A DNA stretch of 64,000 nucleotides from Prostheceraeus crozeri (Eukaryota; Platyhelminthes; Polycladida; Euryleptidae): positions 124,001-188,000 of the forward strand of contig CAJQUW010005239.1 of assembly GCA_907163375.1 (NCBI GenBank), written 5' to 3'. Positions 46,811 to 57,881 of this stretch are shown piece by piece. Both the position numbers and the translations under genes were made by a program. The notes below the pieces were generated by a model. It ran no database searches, was not told the origin of the DNA, and worked only from the letters and a program-made list of their open reading frames with translations. Every line of letters begins with the position of its first letter. Positions within the stretch are counted from its first letter, which is position 1.

Positions 46811-46893
46811 TTTTTATCTATGATTTTTATCTATGATTTTTATCTATGATTTTTATCTATGATTTTTATTTATGATTTTTATCTATGATTTTT
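46809..46893 (+). repeat. 13-bp tandem repeat after a Polinton gene
   Basis: About six to seven copies of tatgatttttatc, one slightly changed, fill the gap before the next gene. Confidence 0.85.
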
Positions 46894-46972
46894 ATTCAAA
46901 ATGAATAAATATGATATAAATATATATATATATGAAATAAATATGATATTTATTCAAAATTTTAACTAAAAA

Positions 46973-47749
46973 ATGTGTTCAGCAGATTTAGACAAAATTA
47001 ATAATCATTTAGAAAATTTGACAGAGATTTTGGGTTCATCAAAATTTAGTACGACGTTAAAAATTATAACAACTACTTCATCACACACTTGTAATTTAGA
47101 ACCCATTCTTCATTTAGAACAAAATAAAAATTATCAAATTGCATTGACTAGTTTCTCCACATTTAACACTATTCAAAACGTTATCAAAGATGTGAATGAT
47201 CAATTTAGATATTCTACTGATAAAGGCAAAACATGGAAAATATTAACTTTTCTTCCTGGTTCTTACGAAGTTGAATCAATATCAAATGAAATTAAGAGAC
47301 ATTTAGGTATACCATTTAAAGATAAGAAACAATTACATTTTGCAGTTGAACCGGCAGTTAATAAATTTTCTCTTACTTTAGACGAAAATCATCAAGTTGA
47401 TTTTAATCATGATAGATCATTGTCAAAGCTATTAGGATTTAATAAACAAACCTATAGTTTAGGTGAGAAGATTCCAAAAATAACTGAAATAAATTCAATT
47501 GTTGTACATTGTGACATTATTGAAGGAGGATATATAAATGGTAAATTGTCAAATTTAATATTCAGTTTTCCAGCTTTTACTGTACCCATTGGTTATAGAT
47601 TAAATGTATTTCCCCAAACATTAATATATTTTCCTATTACAAGAAAAACTATTAACAACATTGGCATTAGAATCACTGATGAGAAAGGAAAAGAAATAAA
47701 TTTTGGAGTTGAAGAGATTATGATAGATCTTTTGGTTCGGGAGGTATAA
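46973..47749 (+). CDS. Polinton minor capsid (penton-like) protein
   Basis: 258 residues. Beta-rich segments such as YQIALTSFSTFNTIQNV, TFLPGSYEVESISNEIKRHL and HDRSLSKLLGFNKQTYSLG match the single-jelly-roll minor capsid proteins of Polintons and adintoviruses, which form the five-fold vertices. The ...PGSYE-x-xxIxxxI...LLGF pattern is the main guide. The length is normal and the frame is whole. It lies just before the packaging ATPase. Assignment is by pattern, not by alignment. Confidence 0.7.
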   Translation: MCSADLDKINNHLENLTEILGSSKFSTTLKIITTTSSHTCNLEPILHLEQNKNYQIALTSFSTFNTIQNVIKDVNDQFRYSTDKGKTWKILTFLPGSYEVESISNEIKRHLGIPFKDKKQLHFAVEPAVNKFSLTLDENHQVDFNHDRSLSKLLGFNKQTYSLGEKIPKITEINSIVVHCDIIEGGYINGKLSNLIFSFPAFTVPIGYRLNVFPQTLIYFPITRKTINNIGIRITDEKGKEINFGVEEIMIDLLVREV

Positions 47750-47840
47750 ACTCCTACGCGAAGCTAGAGAAGTTTAATTTTCTTCTTCTTCTTTAGAAAC
47801 AAAAAATAAAAAAATAAAAATAAAATTTTTTTATTAAAAA

Positions 47841-48607
47841 ATGAGTGAACTACCTCCATTTAATAAAAAAAAACTTAAATTTAATCATCATCCAAATTTA
47901 TCTAATAAAGTTTTGTCAGTTATTTGTGGAAGATCAGGATGTGGAAAAACATATCTATTCTTTAAAATTTTAACGACTCCAAATTTTTTGGATTATAACA
48001 ATCTTATAATTTATACAACAACAGCAGAACAACCCGTCTATCAATTTTTAAAATATGGATTTGAAAATAATCTTAAAAAACAGCAATTGCTTCATTATTC
48101 AAAGAATATGAAAAATCTGAAGATGAAGAAGAAATAAGTTCGTGGTGTGAAGAAGCAGCAAAAAATAGTCAGTTAGTAGAATCCAATAAAAATAAGCATA
48201 TAAAGATACAATTAATAGATGATAGTGGTAATATGCAAGATCCTAGTAAACTAGATAAAACAATGAAACATTGTGTAATTTTTGATGATTGCGTTAATGA
48301 TAGAAATCAGTCAGTTCAGAGAAATTATTTCACAAGAGGTAGACATAATAACTGTAGTGTATTTTATTTAACACAAAGTATGTATTCATTAGACGGAAGT
48401 GTTATTAGAAAGAATGCAAATATATTTATACTATTTGAAATAAATGCAAGAAACTTAAGTGATTTGTTAAGAGATTTATGTGTAAGAAATAAAGATGAAT
48501 TTAAACAATCGTGTAACAATGCTTGGTCAAAAGATTATGGATTTATCACAATTAAGATTGATAAAAAAATTCATGAAAGAGTTATAGAAAATATTTTCGC
48601 GGAGTGA
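47841..48607 (+). pseudogene. Polinton genome-packaging ATPase (FtsK/HerA-type), broken
   Basis: It would drive DNA into capsids. Walker A is VICGRSGCGKTYLFF near residue 30. Walker B is HCVIFDDCVND, followed by a Gln-bearing sensor-like FYLTQSMYS and a conserved arginine-rich RNYFTRGRHNN. These are the landmarks of the A32-like ATPases of Polintons, virophages and large DNA viruses. It is fossil with about one break. The upstream context ttttttattaaaaaATG is shared with the fibre-like and core genes. Confidence 0.88.
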
Positions 48608-50457
48608 TAAAAATATACAAATATAGTGTTATAATATTTTTTTATGTATATATCAAATTTGTCTATCTTAGAAATTAGAAAATTAAAAAGGTTCAGTAGT
48701 TATTTCATCAGGTAAAATTTTTCTTTTATCATCAAATGGATCTAATGCTAATTTATGTTCTTCTTTTAAATACATTTTATGTTTCTTTGAATTAAGTCTA
48801 TAATTACACGCTGTTTTTATTTCATTATTAAATAATGCATTTTTATAATCTTGAAATGTTATTTGATTAGCCACTGATGCCTTTGAAATTCCTTTTAATG
48901 TTTTATGTGTTTTAATATTATTAGTTGTATCATAACAGTAACATTTAGATTTTAAAAATATAGCTTCTGTTATGAAATCTTCATTTCCTTCTAATTCATC
49001 TTTTACTTTACATAAATCAGAAGGATGAATGATATCTTTTATTTTATCTATTTCTTTAACAAGTGTAGAATTATACGGTATTGTTAATTCTAAGAAAACA
49101 GAATCGGTATCTGTAAAGTGTAATTTATAGTTTTTGCCATAAGTAGGTGCTAAATAATCATATATAAATCTATACATAAATAGTTTAGCTAATTCTAATA
49201 TAGTGAATCTTATAAAATTAAACTTATCATGTTTTACGCTGATTCGACGTAAATGTACAGCACATAGTTCATCACTAAATCTAGTAGTTCTTTTATATGT
49301 AGGTTTCCTTGTTAAATTTTGAAACCTATCTTTATCATAAACTATTTCAATATTTTGTCTATTACGCACATTTTCTAAAGTATTACCATAAAATGCATTA
49401 TTCATTAATTTGAAGAACACGTTTCCAAAATCATCTTTATTTCTTTTAGCTATTTTACGTTTTTCAATATTGAACTCTATATAATCTTTTAACCACCTAG
49501 ATTTTTGATAAAATAGTTTTCGATGTATTTTGGTGAGAATCATTCCATGTTCTAAATACCAATCTAGCATTCTTCCTTCAACAACATACTTTCCTCTATT
49601 GCTTTGTGTTAACATAAGTTTTTTTGTTGGTCTTTATTTCTTAGGAATTAAAGATTTTTGATAATCTGAAAAATCTTCTATATTGGGAATTTTGTTTTCG
49701 GGACATAAAGGAAAATATTTTGTTTTATCTTTTATTTCATCAGGATATACTAAATCAACTTCATATATATAACCATGATTATAATTTCCATCATATGTTT
49801 TTTGATAATCAAGAATATTACACCATGACATTTCACCTGTTGGTAATTCTTGTATCATGCAAGAAGAATATAAGCTATTAAAATCATAATATAACAAATA
49901 GTTTTCTCTCATGATTTCATCAATTGCATTTTCACGTTCTACTCCTTCTCGTTTCGTTCGAAAAATTTCTAATATTTTTTCTTTTTCTTCTGGAGATAAA
50001 GGTTTCATTATTCCATAATCATCAGGATTTACTTTTTTATTGTAACACTGTACATAACGATTACCTAAAACTGATGAAACTCCACCTCTAATTCCAGATT
50101 CAAAAAATAATAATTTATCATATGTATTTTCTTTATAATGTTTAAGTTTAACATTTGTATGTTTAAATCCTGCTAACCATGTTAAACCTGGTGTAGAATA
50201 ACAATAACATGGATCTATTCCGTAATATTCTAAACACATGTCACGAAAGTTTTCGAAAAGATCAGCTAGTATTAATACATCTATCTGAAGATATTTCATT
50301 GTATAATCATACATTGTTTTACAATTTAACTCTCTCCAATTCTTTTCAGCTTCTGCATAGTCTTCTTCAGATAATTGTGATTGTTTTAATGTTGATTTAA
50401 ATTTATTTATTGGAGGAAGTTGTTTTTCTTCCATAATTTTATTCACAGAATTAAAAT

Positions 50458-50525
50458 CAGTCTTCGACTGTGAACCACAGGTTTTATCTCCAGTTATATC
50501 AGTCTTCGACTGTGAGCCGCAGGCT
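50458..50525. repeat. Duplicated double-hairpin tract inside the polymerase gene
   Basis: Two 26-base units exactly 42 bases apart, so the duplication keeps the frame. Each has CAGTC-TTC-GACTG then a second stem: AACC-ACA-GGTT in one, AGCC-GCA-GGCT in the other. One pair has changed from A-T to G-C on both sides, which preserves the stem. Confidence 0.85.
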
Positions 50526-51259
50526 ATATACTCATACGGAAATATTCCTTTTAAAGGTTTTAAATTATATTTATTTAATATTTTACATTGTTCAGATTTC
50601 AAAGTTTTTCCCATAACATCTAATGAATAAGGAGTAAAAAATCTAAATGCATCTAAAATTCTAATGCAACCTAATTGCATTGAAAAATATTCTTCTTCTG
50701 TTTTACATAGTACATTTATTTGTTGTTGTTGTAATTTTTCAGATGAAAATAAATCTTTCATTACTAGATGGAAATCATATTTAGAACCATTGTAGAAATA
50801 TAAAGGAAGAAAGTTATATTTAAATTTATTAGCATTAAGATTACAAGAATTATGTGCTGCACCTCTATATAATCCATTTAGATGATCATGATCTTTTACC
50901 TTATCCAGATATCTACCTCTGCCATTTTTATAATTTTTTGTAAATTCTTTTCCACAGTAATAACATTTTGTTTCATTAATAAAATTTAATTTTTCTTTTT
51001 CTGTTAATGGCATCATTGGAATATTTGTTTCAAGCAATTGTGAAAAACGTCCTTGTAATTCTTCTACTTTCTTTGTAAACATTTCTGAACTATCTTCACC
51101 ATAGTATTGATAATATTCTGATTTAAATAATTCAGGATAATTTGAATGAATGTACATTCCCCAACATAATGGTTTTTGTTCAAATAAATATTTTTCTTTA
51201 CCTTGTTCAGCTGCACTTTTTTCATAATTATCATTTTCATAATTATCATTTTCAGAATC

Positions 51260-51291
51260 GGGTGAAGCCCTGGAAGACATCTCCGATGTCT
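51260..51291. repeat. Double hairpin inside the polymerase gene
   Basis: GGG-TGAAG-CCC followed by AGACATC-TCC-GATGTCT, a GC-rich island in AT-rich coding DNA. Confidence 0.75.
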
Positions 51292-53350
51292 CGTGATTTT
51301 GTGTCATATTAACATTATATGCTTCGAAATCACAATATATTGTAAAGGGTACTTTATTTTTAAAATACCATTTATTGTATTCTAAATAATCATCTTTTGG
51401 AAATGTGTTTCTGACTGCTTCGTTTTGTTGACAATTCTCCAAATGTCTATTCATTTCTTCTTTAGTTCTAAAACTTGTCATACATTGAAGACAAGGAAAA
51501 TTTGTTTTATCTGAAGTTTTTGTAAATATAGAAACATCTTTACACAATATAAAATGATCCTGATAATATAATATATTCGCTTGTGCTGGTTGTTTTGCTT
51601 GTTCTAATTTTTCAAATTTATCTTTGTATATTTCATGTGTTTCATCAATTTCTTTTGCAAGATTAAATGTATTTCTATGAAAATTTTGATTTAATATTTG
51701 TAGCTGATAACTATATTCTTTATCATATTGTTCTTTATATTGTTGTAGACATTTTTTAAAGATTCATTTATTTTTTGATTGGTTTCATTTTCTTTATTAT
51801 TTAATTCTTTATTGTCTTTATTGTCTTTATTATTTTCTTCATTTAATTTTTGAATCGTTTCTATCTTATTTTGATATTTATGGCCATATTCTTGTACTAA
51901 TATTTTTGTTTGTTGTTGATAATCTGTTTTACATTTTTTTAAATTTCATTTAAATTTTGTAATTTTTGTTGATATTCTACAGATAAAGATAAATAATCGG
52001 AATCATAATCATAATTATAATTACGTCCTTTATAATTATTATGATTAATCATTATTGGTGATAGTGTTTTAATAATTTCAAATTTTTCAGTACATATTAT
52101 ATTTCCTTGGTAATAAATATTATGATGCATGTAATTTCCTCTATCATTATATACTATTTCTGATTGACATAAATTTTTATTATTCAAATAAAATTTTTTT
52201 GAATCTGAGTAAAGTGGAGTAATTTTACCAATAGAAACATAATTCACATTTAATTCGAAAACATTAACTTCTATTAAATTTTTATTCTTTTTATGAAACT
52301 TTTTTAACCTATTATAATCATATGGAAATTCATCTAAGCCATCAGAGAGATCAAATTCATTTATGTATTCTTCTTTATTGTAATGACTTAGTCTTTCTTT
52401 GTGATATTTTGCAGGATGTAAATGTGCTATAATACTCCACAGAAAACAATAATCATCTTCATTTTTTATGTTGATTATTTGTGGTGAACTGAAAGGCAAA
52501 GGAACATAACTACCACCAGTATTATTTTTATATTTATCAATTACTATTTTCTTAGATAGTATTTTAACAAATCTCCAACCAGATTCACGTAACTGGGCTT
52601 CAATTATACAATTTTCTAATTTAAGTATCATCGATTCAAATATGGGTTGTATATCATTTACATTATGAATTTCTTGTGAATTTGTAAAATGTCCTTGTAT
52701 TATTTCTTCAGGAATTCCATCAGGTCCATTTTTTGTATAAAGTACTTCTACATTCATATAACATTTGAAAGATTTCTTAAATATATTATAAAAGTTTGTT
52801 AATACATTATAAAAAGATTCATCGGTTTCATTATGTTCAACAGATTCATTAAATAAATATTTTATATCTGTTACCGCTTCATCGGTTCGTTCAGCTTCAT
52901 CAAATTCATCAGTATCGCTAAATAAATATCTTCCATCTGGTAGGGTTTCATCTTCACTATTAAAAACTTTTTTATATTCCGAATGTGAATAATCATCAAA
53001 CATTTTTTTAACTTTTATATCAGTAGGCAATGTTTCTAGATAGTTTTTATAACTATTTAATTTTAATATATTTCCTTCATCAACTCGTTCTACATTTTGT
53101 AAATGCAATTTACTATTTAAATGAGATTGATAACTTCTTTTTGTTTGCAACTTTTTTTTACATAAGACACAATAAAACTTGGTATTTTCCATTTTTTATT
53201 TTTTAAAGAAAAATTTGTGTTTTAATTTTAGATATAAACATTCTAATATCAAGGACTTTAGAGTTATCATATATTATTATATATTTCACATTCTTAAGTT
53301 ATTTTATTTTCTTTATCATATTTAGTTTTATCACATTAAGTTTTATCATA

Positions 53351-54682
53351 TTAAGTTTTATCATATAACGTTTTATCAAAAGATAATTTAAATTTATTTT
53401 CACTAACTATTGATTCTTCATCATCATCATCAATTGATTCTTCATCATCATCATAAATTGATTCTTCAACATCATAAATTACACTTTTTGGGATTGGATA
53501 CCATTCTCTTATTGGAATATCTAACTCTAAATTACATCTTTTATCTGATAATAATGTAATAGAGAAAAATATTGGTCTTTGTTCTCTTTTGGAAAATTTA
53601 ATAACACCACCATAATCTGAATCACTTTTAGTTTTTATTAAAGATGATAAAATTTTAAATTGATTAGATGTAAATCCTAATTCAAATTTTGTAGACCCGA
53701 CACATAGTTGTCGAACAGTATCTTCAACTATACCATCATTATTATTTTCAATTGTAAGAAAATGAAATTTAGATAAATTTTGATTATATGTAGTATTAGT
53801 ATCATGTACATCAGTATGAGATATAAATTTTTCTTCACTTAAATTTTTATAATTACTAATATTTTTATAATCTTTTTTACCATTTACACCTTTTTCAGAT
53901 GTTTCAGAATCATCATTATTATAAGATTCTTTAAGATCGGGAAAAGCCCCAGAACCTTCGGTTCGTTTATTATGATTATGATTATGGTCATTGTTAATAG
54001 TATAAGGTGTAGTCCACATATAAATTTTTTCTTGTTGGGCCAAACCATTTATATAAGATTTTAATAAATTAATATTTAAATTTGAATATAATCCTATATA
54101 TGTATCATCATCATATCTTTGGGGCATTTCTAATGTTTCTTGTTTATAAATTGTATCTCTGTAATAAACTTGACATAATAATTCTTCATTATGTTTTTTA
54201 CTCTCGATATGAATATTATATTGGTTTTGATCGTCAACAAATAATCTTATTTTTTCTTTGGAAAAAGATTTTAATTTTCTAACTAATTCTTTAATATTAA
54301 TATAATTAATAATTTTAGTTTCTCTCCAATCAGTATTACTAATCGGCAAAACTGCTCTAATGAATCCATAAACATTATTATGACCTATTATAACCATATT
54401 TTCTTTATTTAATTCTACATATACAACATCATTAAATTTACTAACAATATCCATAAATTTAATAAATGGATCACCTGGAAAAATACAATAATTGGTTTCT
54501 ATAGAAGGTAAACCTTTAGTCTGTTCTCTAAATATTTCGGCTTGTAATTGAAATAAAATATTAACATCTATACATGGATTATTATTATCAAAACATTTAT
54601 TTTCAAATCCCGTTGATCTCGTCGAATAAGAAGAACAGGATGATGCGGGCAAATATAATTTTTTTAAATTTGCTTTATCCAT
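53351..54682 (-). CDS. Polinton protein, possibly sliding-clamp (PCNA)-like
   Basis: 443 residues, whole frame, same strand as and directly upstream of the polymerase. Secondary-structure rhythm suggests PCNA-like halves: FIKFMDIVSKFNDVVYVELN, then INIKELVRKLKSFSKEKIRL in the first, and FELGFTSNQFKILSSLIKTK, then FFSITLLSDKRCNLELDIP in the second. A low-complexity Asn/Asp/His linker separates them and an acidic DDDEESIDDDDEES tail ends the protein. PCNA-type clamps raise polymerase processivity and would fit this position. I base this on pattern only; an unrelated replication or capsid accessory protein is possible. Confidence 0.4.
   Translation of the reverse strand: MDKANLKKLYLPASSCSSYSTRSTGFENKCFDNNNPCIDVNILFQLQAEIFREQTKGLPSIETNYCIFPGDPFIKFMDIVSKFNDVVYVELNKENMVIIGHNNVYGFIRAVLPISNTDWRETKIINYINIKELVRKLKSFSKEKIRLFVDDQNQYNIHIESKKHNEELLCQVYYRDTIYKQETLEMPQRYDDDTYIGLYSNLNINLLKSYINGLAQQEKIYMWTTPYTINNDHNHNHNKRTEGSGAFPDLKESYNNDDSETSEKGVNGKKDYKNISNYKNLSEEKFISHTDVHDTNTTYNQNLSKFHFLTIENNNDGIVEDTVRQLCVGSTKFELGFTSNQFKILSSLIKTKSDSDYGGVIKFSKREQRPIFFSITLLSDKRCNLELDIPIREWYPIPKSVIYDVEESIYDDDEESIDDDDEESIVSENKFKLSFDKTLYDKT
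53939..53964. repeat. Double hairpin inside the clamp-like gene
   Basis: GGG-AAAAG-CCC then GAACC-TTC-GGTTC, lying in the low-complexity linker. Confidence 0.75.
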
Positions 54683-54728
54683 TTTTTTATTTTTATTAGA
54701 AAAAATTTTATTTTTTTATTGTTAAAAA
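54683..54728. promoter_or_regulatory. 46-bp divergent promoter region in the Polinton
   Basis: The minus-strand clamp-like gene and the plus-strand fibre-like gene start head to head here. The gap is made only of A/T runs, so both promoters must lie within it or inside the genes. Confidence 0.5.
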
Positions 54729-55616
54729 ATGATGTTACCAAATGTCGGTGGAGGTGCATATATCCCGAATAATCGTGAATTAGAAATAGAAATAGAAAAT
54801 TATATCATGAAAACTGGAGACGTTTTATCTGGTCCATTGCATCTTTCTATTCTTCCGCAACAAAATACAGAGTTAACAAATAAACAATATGTTGATACGC
54901 AAATCAATGACTTAAAAGAAAAATATATAAACGATGTTTTGGTTCCACTGATGAATGAATTAAAGTTGCTTAAACTTAATGACAAATCATTAAACGAAAA
55001 ATTATTAAAACTTGATAAAAAGGATAGAGAGCTAGAAGCAGATATAGCAAAACTTTTTAAAAAGATTTCTGAACAATCAAAAATTTTAATATTACTTTCT
55101 TTAAATTTAAAATCTGCTGTAATTAAAAATAAACATCAGATAAAAATGTTAGAAGAACAATTAGAAGATGAAATAGAAAAACTACCTGAAAGAATTAAAA
55201 AAAATTTAAAGCAGTTACAAGCTACATTCCAAAAAAGTGTTGATGAATTAAGTTCTAAAATTACTCAACAAATAAAAAAGATGAATAGAATAATAAATGA
55301 AGTAAACTCACTTAATCAAAGAGTTGATGAAATGAAAACTCTTAAAATCAATTTAGAAAATGAATTAAAGAAAAATTTACAAGAATACTCTAAAGAAAAT
55401 AAAGAACAGTTAGATGCTGTTAAAAGACAATTAGATGTTCTTAAAATTAAGTTAAATGCTCTTAAAATGGCGTTGAAGATGAATCAGCAGAAAATGCAAG
55501 TTAATAGAAAAGAAATTAAAGTACATCACACGCTGCTTGACGCAATTGATAAAGTGCAACAATCAATTAATAAAGTTATCTCGAAGTTGTTGTCCATTCA
55601 CAAACGTAAATCTTAG
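54729..55616 (+). CDS. Polinton fibre-like coiled-coil protein
   Basis: 295 residues, whole frame. Residues about 27-60 read MKTGDVLSGPLHLSILPQQN, then ELTNKQYVDTQI. This copies the K-x-GD-x-M/L-SG-x-L-x-L...A-x-NK-x-YVD motif known from trimeric phage tail fibres and collar proteins. Almost all the rest is heptad-like coiled coil rich in Lys, Glu, Leu and Gln. A trimeric receptor-binding or vertex fibre is the natural reading. It neighbours virion genes on the same strand. Not proven: a scaffold role is possible. Confidence 0.6.
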   Translation: MMLPNVGGGAYIPNNRELEIEIENYIMKTGDVLSGPLHLSILPQQNTELTNKQYVDTQINDLKEKYINDVLVPLMNELKLLKLNDKSLNEKLLKLDKKDRELEADIAKLFKKISEQSKILILLSLNLKSAVIKNKHQIKMLEEQLEDEIEKLPERIKKNLKQLQATFQKSVDELSSKITQQIKKMNRIINEVNSLNQRVDEMKTLKINLENELKKNLQEYSKENKEQLDAVKRQLDVLKIKLNALKMALKMNQQKMQVNRKEIKVHHTLLDAIDKVQQSINKVISKLLSIHKRKS

Positions 55617-55669
55617 CGTAAATATTAACGTAAATATTTTTTCCCAAAAGTCAAATTTAATCCTAAAAA

Positions 55670-56257
55670 ATGCCTATAATTTATAAACACAATCTTAAAA
55701 ATTTTGATTCAAATCAAAGAATTGCTCATGAACCACGTATGAATCCTGTTTATCATTATGATAATAGAGAAACAGTCGGAACACAAAAGTTCCTAGGCAC
55801 CGCAGGTGCCGTTCACACGGAAGGAGCTGGTATATTTTCTGGTATTGGTAGTATCGTTAACTTAATTAAAAATAATAAAGATTTGATTACATCTGCTGCA
55901 AAAGGAGCAGCTGCTATAGGTAGTACAGCTAGTGCAATATCAAATGCTGTTAAGTCTCAAAGCGAATTAAAACAACTAGAAGCTATTCGTAAACTTAGGA
56001 ATGATTCCGAAGAACTAAAAAATTTAAAAAAACTTTCAGAGGAAACAAAAAATAAAATTGCTAACATAGCTGTTGGGGAAACCTTGAGGAGCGAAGCTCC
56101 GTCTGATAGTAAACATAAGAAGAAATCAGGCGTAGCCATAAAACGTTCAATTGAACCTACGGTTCGTTCAATTGAAGAAATAAGAGGAAATGGCGTGAGC
56201 AGCAACCTTCGGTTTAACCAGCAAAGCTGTAGCGGAGCTGGTCTAGCAAAATTCTAA
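55670..56257 (+). CDS. Polinton pVI/pX-like small virion protein
   Basis: 195 residues, whole frame. GAGIFSGIGSIVNLIKNNKD, then AAKGAAAIGSTASAISNAV, form an amphipathic Ala/Gly-rich helix of the type that disrupts membranes in adenovirus protein VI. TEGAG-IF just before it resembles adenovirus-protease cleavage sites (x-x-GX-G/GA-x). A Lys-rich helix follows. Three GC-rich hairpin tracts (55796-55810, 56088-56100, 56129-56165) lie inside the frame and encode odd low-complexity segments. Role by analogy only. Confidence 0.5.
   Translation: MPIIYKHNLKNFDSNQRIAHEPRMNPVYHYDNRETVGTQKFLGTAGAVHTEGAGIFSGIGSIVNLIKNNKDLITSAAKGAAAIGSTASAISNAVKSQSELKQLEAIRKLRNDSEELKNLKKLSEETKNKIANIAVGETLRSEAPSDSKHKKKSGVAIKRSIEPTVRSIEEIRGNGVSSNLRFNQQSCSGAGLAKF
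55796..55810. repeat. Triloop hairpin inside the pVI-like gene
   Basis: GGCACC-GCA-GGTGCC, with GGAAC/GTTCC arms just before it. Confidence 0.75.
56129..56165. repeat. Double hairpin inside the pVI-like gene
   Basis: GGC-GTA-GCC then GAACC-TAC-GGTTC; the same pair recurs at 59896-59920. Confidence 0.8.
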
Positions 56258-56264
56258 AATTATG

Positions 56265-56378
56265 TTTTTTAGTAAAATTTTTTTTAGTAAAATTTTTTAG
56301 CAAAATTTTCTTAGCAAAATTTTTTTAGTAAAATTTTTTTAGTAAAATTATTTTAGTAAAATTATTTTAGCAGAATTT
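56265..56378 (+). repeat. AT-rich 16-bp-type tandem repeat before the capsid gene
   Basis: About seven to eight imperfect units of (a)gtaaaattttttt, ahead of the major capsid gene. Confidence 0.75.
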
Positions 56379-56424
56379 TTTCTGTGTTTCAGAAAAACAA
56401 AAAGTCAAATTATTTTTTATAAAA

Positions 56425-57759
56425 ATGTGTTCGCTTATCGAAAATAAATTTAGATTAGACGATCCTCCGTTCGTCAGTTGCAATCAAAAAAAGAATGACT
56501 ATATAAGAATTGCTATGAATCCCGGATCTTCCAGTAGAGTAAATACTGGAGGTGATTTAATTTTTGAAGTTGATAATCAGCAGAGTTATATATATCTACC
56601 TGATTCATTTTTACACTGTGAATATTCTTTGTATAGTGATGCCAATTTTACAACACCATTACCAGAAACCGATAATATTGTACTAGAGAATAATTTTTTT
56701 CCAAGATTATTTACACAAATGCGTTTAGATGTTGCAACTCAAAATATAGAAACAATAAGTGATTCTCCAGGTGTAATTGATACAATGCTTAGATTTGTAA
56801 CAATTGGTGAAAATAATAAAAAGTATGAAATCGAAGGTTGGTTTCCTGATACTAATGATGGTATAATTGTTGATGATTTAACTCATGCTGGAACAGATGC
56901 AGCAGGAATTGCGAAAGATGTAGAAAATATTGCAAAACATTTAAATAAAACAAATAATGATGCATATAAAGAAAGACGTGAATTTAACAAGAAAAGTAAA
57001 CAGACAGTAAATTGGTCATTGTCTCCATTATTCGGATATTTAGATTATGATAAAATATCATATCAATTAAAATTTAAGTTAATAATTCATCGTACAGCAA
57101 ATAATGAATTAATCTTTTTTGGTAAGACTGGAAAAAAAGCATATTTAAAAATTGATAGACTTGAATGGTGGATTAAGCATATTACTCCTAGTTTAGAGAT
57201 TGAAACAGCTATTGCAAAAAGATTAAATACTAACAAACCAATTCCAGTAAATTTTCTAAAGCGTACTGCTAGTTCAGTAACTTTTTCCGAACAAAGATTT
57301 AACTGGCATTTTACTAGAACTGCGAATACTCCAAGATATTTATTACTAACTTTTCAAAGAAATAATTCTCCAAGTTTTGATAAGAACAACAATCTTTTTC
57401 ATATTAATACAATTCGAAGTTTGCAAGTTTCATTAAATCAAACCCGTTATCCAATTGATCCATTAAGATTCGATGATACCAATAATCAATTTATGGAAGG
57501 ATATGATTCTTATCGAAATCTTTGTATAGAATTTGGAGTTGAACCACAATTAACTCCTGGAGATTGGAGACATTTATATCCTGTTTTCTGTTTCGATTTA
57601 AGTGCACAATCTGAAGATATTATCAAGACTGGTTGTGATGTAGCAATTAATATTGAAAAGAAAGATTCCACAACTTCATTGATGGCTTATGGTTTATTGC
57701 TAGAAGATGTAAAATATTCTATTGAAATTCTTAATGGAAAGATGGCTAGGATAGGTTAG
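56425..57759 (+). CDS. Polinton major capsid protein (double jelly-roll)
   Basis: 444 residues, whole frame. Features of Polinton/adintovirus hexon-like proteins are an N-terminal strand region (GGDLIFEVDNQQSYIYLPDS), a conserved middle (KAYLKIDRLEWWIKHITPS), and IPVNFLKRTASSVTFSEQRF, then NTPRYLLLTFQRNN. The C-terminal jelly roll runs RNLCIEFGVEPQLTPGDWRH, then YPVFCFDLSAQSEDI. It would build the icosahedral shell. It is followed directly by a hairpin tract (57768-57811). Assignment by motif pattern and neighbours. Confidence 0.78.
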   Translation: MCSLIENKFRLDDPPFVSCNQKKNDYIRIAMNPGSSSRVNTGGDLIFEVDNQQSYIYLPDSFLHCEYSLYSDANFTTPLPETDNIVLENNFFPRLFTQMRLDVATQNIETISDSPGVIDTMLRFVTIGENNKKYEIEGWFPDTNDGIIVDDLTHAGTDAAGIAKDVENIAKHLNKTNNDAYKERREFNKKSKQTVNWSLSPLFGYLDYDKISYQLKFKLIIHRTANNELIFFGKTGKKAYLKIDRLEWWIKHITPSLEIETAIAKRLNTNKPIPVNFLKRTASSVTFSEQRFNWHFTRTANTPRYLLLTFQRNNSPSFDKNNNLFHINTIRSLQVSLNQTRYPIDPLRFDDTNNQFMEGYDSYRNLCIEFGVEPQLTPGDWRHLYPVFCFDLSAQSEDIIKTGCDVAINIEKKDSTTSLMAYGLLLEDVKYSIEILNGKMARIG

Positions 57760-57767
57760 TAACCTGA

Positions 57768-57811
57768 GGACCTTTGGTCCGATCGGCTGAAGCCTCGAGG
57801 AGCTTCGCTCC
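57768..57811 (+). terminator. Hairpin tract after the capsid gene stop
   Basis: Three small stems follow one another: GGACC-TTT-GGTCC, GGC-TGAA-GCC, GGAGC-TTC-GCTCC. The first 30 or so bases recur after the next gene (58458). It may work in 3'-end formation, or be an inserted double-hairpin element. Confidence 0.4.
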
Positions 57812-57881
57812 GATAAGTTAATTAAAATTTTTGTTAACTTAAATTTTTTTTAGTAATTAGTAATAAAATTTTTTTTGTAAC

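Larger units (their letters stand above)
48683..53192 (-). pseudogene. Polinton protein-primed family B DNA polymerase, broken
   Basis: The largest gene, about 1,500 codons. The N-terminal part has a C2H2-type finger (FYCVLCKKKLQTKRSYQSHL) and the Polinton-specific FLWSIIAHLHPAKYHKERL segment, then a second finger (CLQCMTSFRTKEEMNRHLEN). Exonuclease motifs are IYCDFEAYN, FYNGSKYDFHLV and YLQIDVLILADLF. Polymerase motifs are YYDFNSLYSSCMI (motif A), KLMNNAFYGNTLENV (B) and FTDTDSVFLEL (C). Protein priming would start copying at the terminal repeats. It is fossil with about three breaks. A duplicated hairpin tract sits in the coding region at 50458-50525. Confidence 0.93.

Noticed and set aside
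46809-46893. Regular 13-bp repeats as a CRISPR-like array
   Set aside because: Units are contiguous without spacers and this is a eukaryotic element; it is a simple tandem repeat.
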